NCBI GenBank assembly: GCA_963575745.1
Contig: CAUYUJ010015305.1
Coordinates: 681,991 to 745,990, forward strand
Reading direction: 5' to 3'
Source of the DNA: Prorocentrum cordatum
Lineage: Eukaryota > Sar > Dinophyceae > Prorocentrales > Prorocentraceae
Length of the DNA stretch: 64,000 bases
Below the pieces are notes generated by a model. The model made no database searches and was not told the origin of the DNA. It saw only the letters and a list, made by a program, of their open reading frames with translations. The position numbers were made by a program, and so were the translations under genes. The stretch's first letter is position 1. The number at the start of each line of letters is the position of its first letter. This document shows positions 29,950 through 39,539 of the stretch, piece after piece.

Positions 29950-30985
29950 CCAACATGTGCACGGACAGTTCCCGACAGCCGGGCCCAGTGAGGATGACAC
30001 GGGAGAGCGCTCGTCTGGCGCTTCCGCAGAACAACGACCGAGCAGGGGGCAAGTTGAAGCAACCACAAGCTGTGGCGCGGGCAGCCTACGTTGCCCCGCC
30101 CCCCGTTAGAAGGCAACTCCTGGGAGGTGATGGTGGACTGAGAGGACAGCTAAAAGGCCCCTGAGCCCTGAAGAAACAAGACCACGGACGAAGCAGGACT
30201 GAGCCAGAAGTCCACGGTTGAGCCATACTAGACATGATCGAGGCAGACTGCCTCGGATAATGCACACACCAGCTTTCACGAACCTCCCAGGAATTGCAGC
30301 CGAGCCTCCCTGCCTGCGCCCGCACGACGTGCGGAACCCGCAAGGGCGAGGGGAGGACGACGAGCCCGTCAGGGCCCGCGGCACGACAACGTCAGAGGGG
30401 CACCGTACCAGCGAGGTGCGGGATGGTCAGTCTGTCGGATCTGGTATTGAGGCGGTCCTCGTGCCGTAATCGGGGAATGGCTCGTACCCTGTGAGCGAGG
30501 GGCAACGTAACTCTTATCCCGCACGCCAACCCCTCGGCCCTCAGTGCGACGAGGGGCACCCAACCCTGAGGCCGAGCTTGCCATGAGGCACCATGACCGC
30601 CAAGATGGCCGGAGATGAGCCTGAAGTGAGGGATGGGCGGAGACCCGCCAAGAACCGTCATGGCTCAGCCGACCTGATACGCACCACGCACCCTGGTGCG
30701 TGCTGACACGGAGTTCGACACGCGGATGCCATACGTGGGCCTGGCGCGGTTCATCCGCCGAAGCGCAGGGTAGCCCGTGCTGAAACAGCGTGCTGCGTGT
30801 TCACTATGGCCGGTTCGGAGCAAGGCGAATGGAAACCACGGCAACTCAAAATCTGCCCCCGGACCTGTTCCGGGGTCCAAACGCACCAGGGTCCGTGGCG
30901 ACGACGGCCCCACCCGAAGGCCAACGACCGCTGTCTCAACTGGCCCTCCTCTGAGCTACTGGGGCGACGAAATCTATACAGATCC
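29950..30985. other. no supported gene upstream of PPR
   Basis: Contains the inverted pair of the TGTTAGG motif (30105-30128 and 30282-30300). Otherwise mixed sequence with frames on both strands and no recognisable motif. A promoter for the PPR gene would lie here or further up, but dinoflagellates lack TATA-type signals that I could identify. Confidence 0.4.
30105..30128 (+). repeat. 25-bp dispersed motif, copy 2
   Basis: GTTAGAAGGCAACTCCTGGG(AGGT), near-identical to 757-780. An inverted, diverged copy ACCTCCCAGGAATTGCAGC lies at 30282-30300. Confidence 0.4.
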
Positions 30986-30986
30986 A

Positions 30987-31106
30987 CTGCTCCCTGGCCA
31001 TGCCCATCCTGAACCTAGAAGAGTTGTATACGCCACGCCCCCCTGGCTTGGCCAGGAGGGCGTATGCACAGCTCCTGGGTTCAGGATGGGCCCAGCCAGG
31101 GAGCAG
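30987..31106. mobile_element. 120-bp foldback palindrome
   Basis: CTGCTCCCTGGCCATGCCCA...TCCTGAACC at the left is mirrored by GGTTCAGGATGGGCC...CAGCCAGGGAGCAG at the right. The arms are about 55 bp with few mismatches and almost no loop. No direct flanking duplication was found. It abuts copy 3 of the CCATATTTTC repeat. Confidence 0.72.
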
Positions 31107-31110
31107 CGGT

Positions 31111-31285
31111 CATGTACAAGTGAAGGGGCCCCAGGACACACAAATAAATACACACAAATAAAAAGATTCCCCATATTTTCCCATATTTTCTGGGTTTTTG
31201 TCTTCCCCCCCACTTCCCATATTTTCCTATATTTTCTGGGGGATCGACGATTAATTGTGTCTGTGTGTTTTTTCTCCTCCTGAAC
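31111..31285 (+). repeat. dispersed 170-bp repeat, copy 3 (CCATATTTTC family)
   Basis: CATGTACAAGTGAAGGGGCC, ACACAAATAAA words, two CCATATTTTCC...TTTTCTGGG blocks separated by TTTTTGTCTTCCCCC, and TTGTGTCTGTGTG at the end. Confidence 0.8.
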
Positions 31286-31289
31286 AAGC

Positions 31290-32085
31290 TTCGCCGCCCA
31301 AGGCACGTGCTGCGCTTCAGCACGGGCGCACCAAGAGCAGCTGGGGTGGATCTGGCCAGCGGCACCCGCGCCAGAGCAGGACTGAGCAGTGACCGAACGT
31401 CCCGGCATTCCCAGAGGCCTACTAGTGACCAATGCTCAGCACCCCCAGATGCTCGAAGAACAGAGGCCCTGCTCTTAGAAGCTGAGAAACCCAGGTGTGC
31501 AGAGTCAGAACAGGACAGGTCTCAGACGGACGCGTTCTAGGACCACTCTGCGCAGAGCACAACCAATTCCTGAACATTCTTCGAGGGGCCTATGGGCAAG
31601 CCAGGACGATCCGCCGCTGCTGGAGGGAGGAGAAGGAGGAGGAGGAGGAGGAGGACGAGGAGGAGGAAGAGACGCCGCGGGCACGGCCGCGTGGCACCGC
31701 GCTCGCGCATCGCCGCGGGGCGCACTTGCTCCTCCGTCGACGGCTGTCCGCGGCGGCTGCCGCGGCAAGGGCCGCGGCCTTCTTCCGGCGCCCCTCTCGG
31801 GTCGGGCGGAAGGGGGGGATAGCAAAGGGGGGCCTTGAGAATCAGCTGAGCTGATTTCTCCGGCGCCTCCCGGCACCGCAGGCGGCCATGCATCGAGGAA
31901 TGGGCCCCTCGGTGGGGCCGAAACCAGCTGCATGCAGCAAGTGTCGTAACCCGATCCCCCCCTTTCGTCCGGCCCGACCCTCGCCCTCCGCGCGAGGCCC
32001 ACGGAGCGGCGAAAGAGGGGGGGCAAGGAGGCGAGCGGGGACTGGCCTTCCCTCGGCGGCGGGCGAGGGGGGGGGGACGTGAGAA
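31290..32085. other. no supported gene; small GAG array
   Basis: GAG triplets at about 31628-31672. The remainder is GC-rich with Arg/Ala/Pro frames on both strands. Confidence 0.4.
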
Positions 32086-32094
32086 GGAGAAGGG

Positions 32095-32256
32095 TTAGGT
32101 CGGGCGTGTCCCCCTACAGGCGGATCTTGGGCGAATAATTAAAATATTCAGCACATGCCCCAAACTAGTGAAAACATACGTTCAAGAACATGGCCCCCAG
32201 ACTATTGTTCGACTAGTTTTGATTACTCCTCCTGTAGAGGGACATGCCCGACCTAA
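32095..32256. mobile_element. 162-bp MITE with 8-bp TSD
   Basis: Terminal inverted repeats of 28 bp with three mismatches: TTAGGTCGGGCGTGTCCCCC at the left and GGGACATGCCCGACCTAA at the right. Flanked by an exact 8-bp duplication GAGAAGGG at 32087-32094 and 32257-32264. The interior is AT-rich and non-coding. An 8-bp duplication is typical of hAT-type insertion, so this is a different class from the 5-bp-TSD elements. Confidence 0.85.
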
Positions 32257-32454
32257 GAGAAGGGTTTCTCAGAGGGCTGCGGGACTTCTCAGACGTCCTC
32301 GCGCCCTCTGAGGAGTTTTTCCCTGTCTCTTCGGAGCAGGCTCAGAACACTTCTCAGAAGGCTGGGCGACTTCCGAGCCCTCTGGGAAGGCCCGCCCCTT
32401 CCCGCTTCCCCCCCTCGCTCGCCGCCGACTCTCCGAGGAGAGACAACTCATCGG

Positions 32455-32570
32455 CACGAGCACAAACTCTCGGAGATCGGCGCGGACAGGGGGTCCAGAG
32501 ATGGGCCAGCTAAGAAATCCGCGCGGACCTGCAAAAGCTGTGTGTTTTGTGTTATGTTCATGGCGCCCGT
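32455..32570 (-). repeat. foldback family A, short copy
   Basis: CAAACTCTCGGAGATCGGCG and, facing it, AAGAAATCCGCGCGGACCTG are the two arm ends of family A with most of the centre missing. Confidence 0.5.
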
Positions 32571-32884
32571 CCCGCAGCAATCATGCGTGTGCCGACGTTT
32601 GCGTTTCTTCTACTACCCAGGGAGTCTACTCTGACCTCCAGAGAATGCTTCACGGGGCAGACAGGGGGCCTCTGAGTCTCCAGAGCGGACCTCCGAACAT
32701 TTCTGCTTATGTTGATTTCGAACTCTCGCAAAACACCCCACCTTTCGCGAGCCCCTGCCCCCTGCGAAGGCCTCCGAGATGGGAGCGGGGCAGATGGGGT
32801 CGGAGAATCACGACGCGTTGCATCCTGTTGGATCCTTTCAGGAGCCTCAAGATATGTGCGGTGGCCTTATTCTGGAACGCAAGA

Positions 32885-33050
32885 ATTGCATAACCATGAA
32901 CAGTCGGGGGTCTGCGCGGATTTTTTGGATCGGTGCCGGATCCCCTTCCCTGGCGCGCGGAGCCCGCCAGGGGCAGCGCCAGAGGCGCCGCCAGGGGGCT
33001 CTAACGACGATCCAAGCAAACAGCGCGGGGCTTCGAATGTTTACTGGGTG
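32885..33050 (+). mobile_element. foldback family A, copy 3
   Basis: Order: CATAACCATGAACAGTCGGG, TCTGCGCGGATTTTTTGGAT, CCCTTCCCTGGCGCGCGGAG, GGCGCCGCCAGGGGGCTCTA, GATCCAAGCAAACAGCGCG. Parallel to copies at 12841 and 29046. Confidence 0.65.
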
Positions 33051-33755
33051 GCGACATCCGAATCCGACCTACACCAAGCACCCTATCACCTGAATCGATG
33101 GGAGGCGGTCGACGTCTTCCGATCCCATCCCATGTCGCCGATCGGAATACTGGAATCGTTTATTAAAACAAAACAGAGGGTAGGATTCGGACTTCGTCGT
33201 CGACGCACGCTGATGCAATGTGTCCCCGCACATTCCGCAAGCGCCCCACTCACCCCTGTCTCTTCAGAAAAGCGCCCCCTCTCGCTCCCGCCCCCCGCTG
33301 CACGACGCCGAGCTCGGCCAGCCGCGGCAGAGGCCTTTGGCAAGAGGAGGCTGACGCCTGCTGCGCGGCCTGCCGATCGTTGCGCGGGGCCCGACAGCAG
33401 CCGAGCTACTTGCCCACACACCCCACTTCGCCTTCTGTACCTCATCCTCCTCCTCCTTGGAACGCCGCCTCCGCAACCCGAGCCGATCGAGATCGATAGA
33501 GGCGACTGGCATAAGACATGATAGCAAGCTAGCAGGAGGGGGAACGCGTTCGCGAAATTGACCCAACACTCCGCCGCCCCCGAAACTAGGAACGAGGGTT
33601 TCCTCATATGATGGCCACGTGGCCACGCAATCCTACTTGCCTCCAGGGTCCCTTTTCTAGACTTACAGATCTTGTCACAAAGGCGCCGAGAGCTCACGCG
33701 GCCTCCCAACGCAGAAAACCTAAACTGGACGCTAAGACAACACCCCGCCAAAAGT

Positions 33756-34656
33756 TTACGAGGCCTCCCGGGGGCCAACAGAGGGGGGGTCCCGCTGCGC
33801 ACAACAATTTAGGGGGCCACACGCGAACCCTAGCCCTACCCCCCACGATGTCTGAGAGGGGGGGGTGGGGTTCACTTCGCTCGGGAGCTCCCGAACGAAG
33901 TGAACCCCACCCTCCCCATCAGAAATCGTGGGGGGTAGGGCTGGGGTTCGCATGTGGCCCCCTACAATTGGCACACCTGGGCGGCAACAAACAAATCTTC
34001 GCGACACGGTGGCGTTGCCACCGGGTGCCGTTCCACTGGCGTTCGTCGGCGTGGCCAGGGCAGAGGGTCCTGGGGTCCTCCCTGCCCCGAAGAATCATGG
34101 CCGGGTCCCCGACCAGCAGCTCCTTGGATCCTGGCCAGAACTCGAGAACGCAGGCCATCTGTTTAGCCACCGGGAACCAACGAACAGTTTTCGTCGCATG
34201 TTATTCCCGCATGTTGGGCCTCAGACGAATCGCGGCTCCCCGTTGAGCAACTGCATCTGCCAATTCGTTTCCACGGAACTTCAGGATGGCCACTTCGTAT
34301 GCGCCGCCCGCGAGTCTCAAGTGGGCCGGCACGCTGGACAGAGACAGCGGGCGGAACCGATCGTCGAGAACCTTGCGCCATAACGTTGCTGAGCTGGTCG
34401 AACCGTCGCACGGTGGCCCGACCCCTTTTTTCACGAGAGCTGCACAAACAAACTTTGCCGCGAGAGCGGGGGTTCTTTGCTGTCCATGGAAGAAACCGCG
34501 AAGGAGGACGAAATGTTCGCCAAATGCTGGCGCCTGTTCTACGCATCCTGAGACTGGACCGGAAACTGCTTTCGTGAAGGCCCCCTGCTCGCCCGCCGCG
34601 ACGACTGACCGACTTGCTCTAGATCCTCCGAGCCAAAGAACTTGGGGCTGTAGCAC
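33756..34656 (-). pseudogene. LINE RNase H and C-terminal tail remnant
   Basis: Minus-strand frame from 34656: AFGEHFVLLRGFF (the R-x-E-x-x-A-L helix of RNase H), a Cys-containing strand, TLWRKVLDD, SVPAHLRLAGG (the K-V-x-H-L strand), then FRGNELADAVAQRGAAI, the G-N-x-x-A-D-x-x-A-K-x-G-A end of RNase H with its last catalytic Asp. After an in-frame TAA at 34203-34201 the same frame continues HATKTVRWFPVAKQMACVLE. It is then split by a foldback element at 33804-33970. Across it the frame resumes as AQRDPPSVGPREAS and stops. The reverse transcriptase is not adjacent. Confidence 0.62.
33804..33970. mobile_element. 167-bp foldback element with 5-bp TSD in LINE remnant
   Basis: Nearly perfect palindrome: ACAATTTAGGGGGCCACACG...CGAACCC...ACCCCCCACGAT...GGGTTCACTTCG at the left, mirrored to the right end GGCCCCCTACAATTG, with CGGGAGCTCCCG at the centre. 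Flanked by GCACA at 33799-33803 and 33971-33975. On the minus strand, removal joins PPRC to AQRDPPS in one open frame. Confidence 0.82.
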
Positions 34657-34659
34657 CTG

Positions 34660-37600
34660 CCGCCCGAAAAAGTCTGATCATCACCTCCAAACTGGAAAGG
34701 CCCCGCGGCCCTGTCAGCGCCCCGGAATTCAACGGGCTCCTCAAATGTGGGGCGGGGCCCTGTGTTCGGGAGCTGGGACCCAAATGCGCCCGAATAACAA
34801 ATCGCGAGGGGCGGCGCCCAAGGGTCCCAGGGGCTTCCGCGTCCAATGACACATCTCCTCTTGGGGTTCCCAACTGCACTCCCGCGTTCGATTCCAGGCC
34901 GGATCTGTTCTCGCGCCGCGCGCGCGGCATGCGGTGAACCCCGCCCGCGGTGCGCGGCAACGCTGACGTCGCTAACCGCAGAAAACGTGTCGCACGATGT
35001 GATCTTGTCCGTCTGACCACCTGGGGCTCTTCGGGAAAAGGGCTTCGGGGGACGGGCCCAGCGCCCTCTGTCCCGGATCCTGTCCGCGGCCGGCGTGGCC
35101 CCCGAGGCCACAGAAACGGCGGCCAAAGGCCTCGAGGGAATGTCGCGGGCTGGGGGGTGGAGCCGAATCGGAAGTCCTCGGCGAACTTGGCCTTGGCCGT
35201 GGCATGCGGGGTTTTTGCCGGGAGAAGCTCGGCACCGCTCGACCGGGGCGCCTTCCGAACCCACGGCAACGCGCCCCCCCGACCACCACCAAAGACACGG
35301 ATGGTCTTCTTGCCATGGCTGGAGTTCTTGGGGAGGCCTTCGAAAAAAGGTCCCTGATCTTGCCGAAGGCCTGATCCAGCTCCAACTGTGACGGACCGTC
35401 GACGGCCTGATTCAGCTGGTTGTCGGCGGCCATAACGCACGAGGCTAGCCGCGTGATTCAAGGAGTCCTATGCTGGGGCCGAGCTCCATGCTGCTTGCAA
35501 GTTGGAACCTGCGGAAACTTCCAGCCCGAGCTCGCGATCGCGAGCCGCCGCCCTCAGGGCCCGCGCGGCGATCCATTCGGCGCGCAGAGCATGTCGCAAA
35601 CGCCTCTGGATTGCCCGTGGCCGATGGTTTCTCCGCCGCAAACGGCCGCCTGAGCCCGTTCGCCAAATAGCCCACGGGGCAAGCTAGATCACAACGCATT
35701 GACTGGCGACCACGGGTAGAGGCAACTCGCCGCGGTGTAAGCTGACGTCGTCGACGTGACTTTCCAAGCTTGGCCGCTCCTCCGACGCCGGGCACGCTGG
35801 GCAGAAGCCGCTGGGGGGCATGCGGGACTGATCGTCAAAGGTAGCTGCGCAGGAGCCAATCCGCACCGCTGCCTAAAGTCCCCATCGGATTTGTGGGCAT
35901 GTGGGTTGTTCACGCGTGCTGTGCCACCCCAGCTGGCCTGTCTCCATGCCCCATCGGGCGCACGTCTGCGCGGTGTCCTTTTAGACGCGCCATGCCCCCG
36001 AGGGGCTGGCTCGCGTCCGCGCGAGAACCCGAGCGACCGATGTCCACGACGTCCTGCCTAGAACCCCACTGGAAGCTGATCGGCACGAACCTTCCCCTGT
36101 GCTTAGCGAGCAAAAAATGATCGAGACCCGCGCTCCCGCGGGTAGTATTCCAAACAGTTTGACGAGACCGAAAATCAGGCGAAGGGCGGCCAGCGCTCCG
36201 TCCAAGAGGGCTGCGTAAAGTCTGGGACGTGATCCGCCACCGTCAATCGCGTTTCTCTCGGCGGAGAGTGACCAGCGTGACTTCGCCCATCTTTGGGGCC
36301 CCCGGGGTCGGGAGCGCAGGCCGCGCGAGCGGGGTCGGCGCGCGGGTCTCCTGGGCGCCCTCAGCCTTCGAGCCCACCAAGGTGACCTGGCTGGACACAG
36401 CGGCCGTCGGGCAAGCTGCAAGGCGCCCGTCGCCACGGGCGCGGAAAACCCGCCCCGCCCCCTCCACCTCCGCCGCAGTGCAAGCGCGGGCCCATCTGGC
36501 CCAGCCTCCAAATGCTCCTTAGCAATAATGGCCCAACTGGCGCGGGCGACCTCCATCCCCCGGGGGGCGCCGACGCCACCCCCGCCTCCGGCCCGCGAAT
36601 CTCCGGGCCCTGGGCGGGGCCGCCGCGGCATATCGTCGCGCCGGAAATCCACCCGTCAAGATTGCAGCCGCCCAAGTCCAAGTGGACGGAGCCCCCTGGA
36701 TACCTTTCGCTGCCCCCTGAAAGGCGCTGACCCGCTGGTTGAGATACGCATTTCACCGCGTCCTGCCGTCGCGAAAGAGCGACGCAACTCCTCGGACGCA
36801 GTGGTGAAGCCGCGAGAGCGCTCCACCACTTCGCGCTCCGTGCCCCCTGAATCCCCTCGCTCTCGATGCTTCTGGACTGCGTCTTCAAGGTTGTCCTAGA
36901 CATCTCCATGTAGACCCGGGTCAGCCACCTCCGGGGCCCCCATCGATCTTCTGGCGGTCTACCTCTGAATTCAGGATCGCACAAATCATCCGCGTTGGAC
37001 CCCTTGAAACCTTCCAGGGTCGCGTCTACGGAGCCCTCGAGGTCACTGCGGCACGGCGCTCTGGGTCTAGGGCCAAAATTGGACAAGAAGTAAACTCCTA
37101 CCTGTAGCCGAGGCGCGCGACCACATGGCCCCCTGGGCCCTCGACGAACCTGAGGGGCACTGGCCTGAGAGGTGCACGGTGCGTCTCCATGTCCGCGATG
37201 GAGTCCCTGACTGCGCGCTGGAGAAGATCGGGGACGCTGCAAAAACGCGCCGCGCCCTGGGCTGGCCGGCCGCGCGAGCGATGGGCGGCTCTGGAATAGG
37301 CGCCGTGACCGATCACATCCGCGGAACGGGCAGTTTCCAAGACGCGGGGCCCCAAGTTGCGGCCCCCGGCCGAGATGCAAGGAGGGCTATGTGTTAATAT
37401 GTGACCACCCAGTGCCTGTGCAATGGTTCTCAGTAGGCGCCTTCTCAACTAGCCGCAACTTACAGGTGCCATAGAAGTTGGACTTATGTTGATACTACGT
37501 TGCTGTTTCTGCGCTTGCGAAGCCCACCCGGTTGCGAGCCCCCTATAGGCAAAGGTGCAAGCGAACGCAGTCGATTGAACTGGAAGTATGATGATTTTGT

Positions 37601-37860
37601 CTGATCATCTTGAAGTTTGCGAAAACCTTCGCACCAAAATGCATGTCGCGCCAACTGCGGCGGATTCGCGGCATTCCAGGATGCGCTTCGCGCAAATTTT
37701 AAGCACGCAGTTGGCAGCAGCATCAAGTGCGCAAGATTTGCGCGGGCCGCGGCGTCGCGGGCGCGCAGGCGAAGTGGGCGAAAGCCGAGCGGAGATGGCA
37801 ACGCGTCGCAGCGTCGCGGCGTCGCCGCGCGGAGGCGAAGGCGGACGGGGCGAAAACGCC
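34660..37860. other. GC-rich DNA, no gene I can defend
   Basis: Many long frames on both strands. A few minus-strand stretches look less random (for example RPRLYAALLDGALAALRLIF near 36150-36210 and DNQLNQAVDGPSQLELDQAF near 35380-35430), but none matches a family I know and all are broken within 200 bp. Probably decayed retroelements. Confidence 0.3.
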
Positions 37861-37965
37861 CGAGACCTGAGACCTAGGATGTCCTAAAACCTGGGACCGA
37901 AGACCCGGATTAGGATCGCGAGCGTACAGGGCCTAAGACCTAGGACATAGGAGCTAGGATGGATG
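37861..37965 (+). repeat. GACCTAGGA word repeat
   Basis: Six or more copies of GACCTAGGA/CTAAGACCTAGG variants at about 15-bp spacing. Confidence 0.6.
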
Positions 37966-38879
37966 CGGGTTTGCTCGGGGCTTCGGACGGCTTCGGGCCT
38001 CAAGGCTCAAGGCCCAAGGTCCATGGGACAGGGGCGGGTGGCGGGGGGCATGATTGCTCGCTCAGGGCGGGGCGATGAACGCTCAGGGCTCAGGGTCGAC
38101 GGCGCATTGCCTAGCCGCATAGCGCTTATCCAATTAGTTCTGGACAATCAGAACACACGACTTGGGGCTGAACGCGCGAAACATTTAGACGCAGGACGCA
38201 ACGCATGGGGCCCACGACGCAGCGAGACACGAGACATGACAGCTAACAGGTTGCCGGGGCCCAGGACTTAGGATTGCGAGGATGTCTGCAGGTGCTCTAG
38301 GATGCTCAGGGCGGCGCGCGCCCCTCGCGCGTTCCAAGGCCCCGAGGGCCCCAAACGAACAGCCGCATGGCGACGCCGCCCTGCGACCCCCCCCCCCCGC
38401 CCTGCCCCCCCCCCCCCCCCGCCCGCCCGCGCCCTTTCGGCGCGCTTCTCGCGTGTATTGCTGCCGCTCCGTCCTCCAAATTTCCCTCGGAGATCTCGGC
38501 GGGCCTGCCCGCGGAACGCCCGTCCGCCATTCCCGACGGCCCCCGCGCATTTCTCGGCCACTGCGCGGCTGGCGCCGACTGGCCCAGCGGGCGACCCCAC
38601 CGCGACGACCCCCTCCCAAGCAAGCTTCTCTGGTCGGCCGCATCTCGGGTATGTCAAATTCAACAACTGCGCGAATCGGCAATTCGGAAATTCAGCCCCC
38701 AAGAAATCGCGGCGGGCGCGCTCGCGGGCGCCATTGCGCCCTGGCGACGCAATGAACAAGCCCGCTCGGCGATGGACCAGTCAGTAAAATTATTATCCTC
38801 TTGCTCCCCCCCCCCGCCCTTCCACGCGCCCCGCCGCGCCTCTATTGACCCTCGCAACCTTCCCCACCAGGTCTCCGGC

Positions 38880-39240
38880 ACGCATGTGCATGTGTGTATG
38901 CATATGTTACGGAATGTATGTGTATATATAAATGTGTGTATATAGGGTGGTGCCTTATAGTGTGCATATCTGTATGTAAATGCATACACACATGCATACT
39001 TCCATCTATAAGCGCACGCATGCACGCATGAATGACATGCACACACAAACATACATGCACACATACATGTGCTTACCTAAGCATATACATACATACACAT
39101 GCAAGCCTACGGTGCAAATGTGTATTCATGCGTACATATATATATACATATATATATATATATGTGTACACACACGTTTGCGATAGTGTTCATGCTTGCG
39201 CGTGTGTTTCATGCATATCTATAAGCACACGCCTATACTG
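38880..39240 (+). repeat. (ATAC/ATGT)n degenerate array
   Basis: CATACA, TGTGTA and TATATA words, with a pure TA run at about 39150-39162. Tyr/His/Cys/Met-rich frames are artefacts. Confidence 0.85.
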
Positions 39241-39354
39241 CTTGCTCATATACCGCCCGCTGGCCGAAATGGGAGGACGAGGGAGTGGGGGCGCCCAGGC
39301 TGCCAGCGCTGCCCCTCGGCTGAAAGCCTGGGTCCGGCGCAGCTGCGCCAGCGC

Positions 39355-39480
39355 CGCCATCGGCGTTCTGCGGGTCTTCCTCCTCCCGCCACTCCTGCCC
39401 CTGCCCCTGCAGCAGTTCCCCCTCCTCCTCCCCCCCCTCCTCCTCCCTCCCAGGTCCCCATTCTGCCTCCTCGTTCTCGT
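39355..39480 (+). repeat. C-rich CTCCTC tract
   Basis: CTCCTCCC words and short C runs. Confidence 0.7.
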
Positions 39481-39539
39481 GCTCATCCGTCTCCTCCGCC
39501 CCCTTGCGCTGTGCCATGTCCCCCCTTCTTTCTCTGCCT

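Noticed and set aside
29244-30116. 290-residue minus-strand frame upstream of and overlapping the PPR gene
   Set aside because: It is the PPR coding sequence read in the wrong phase; the correct phase shows the repeats.
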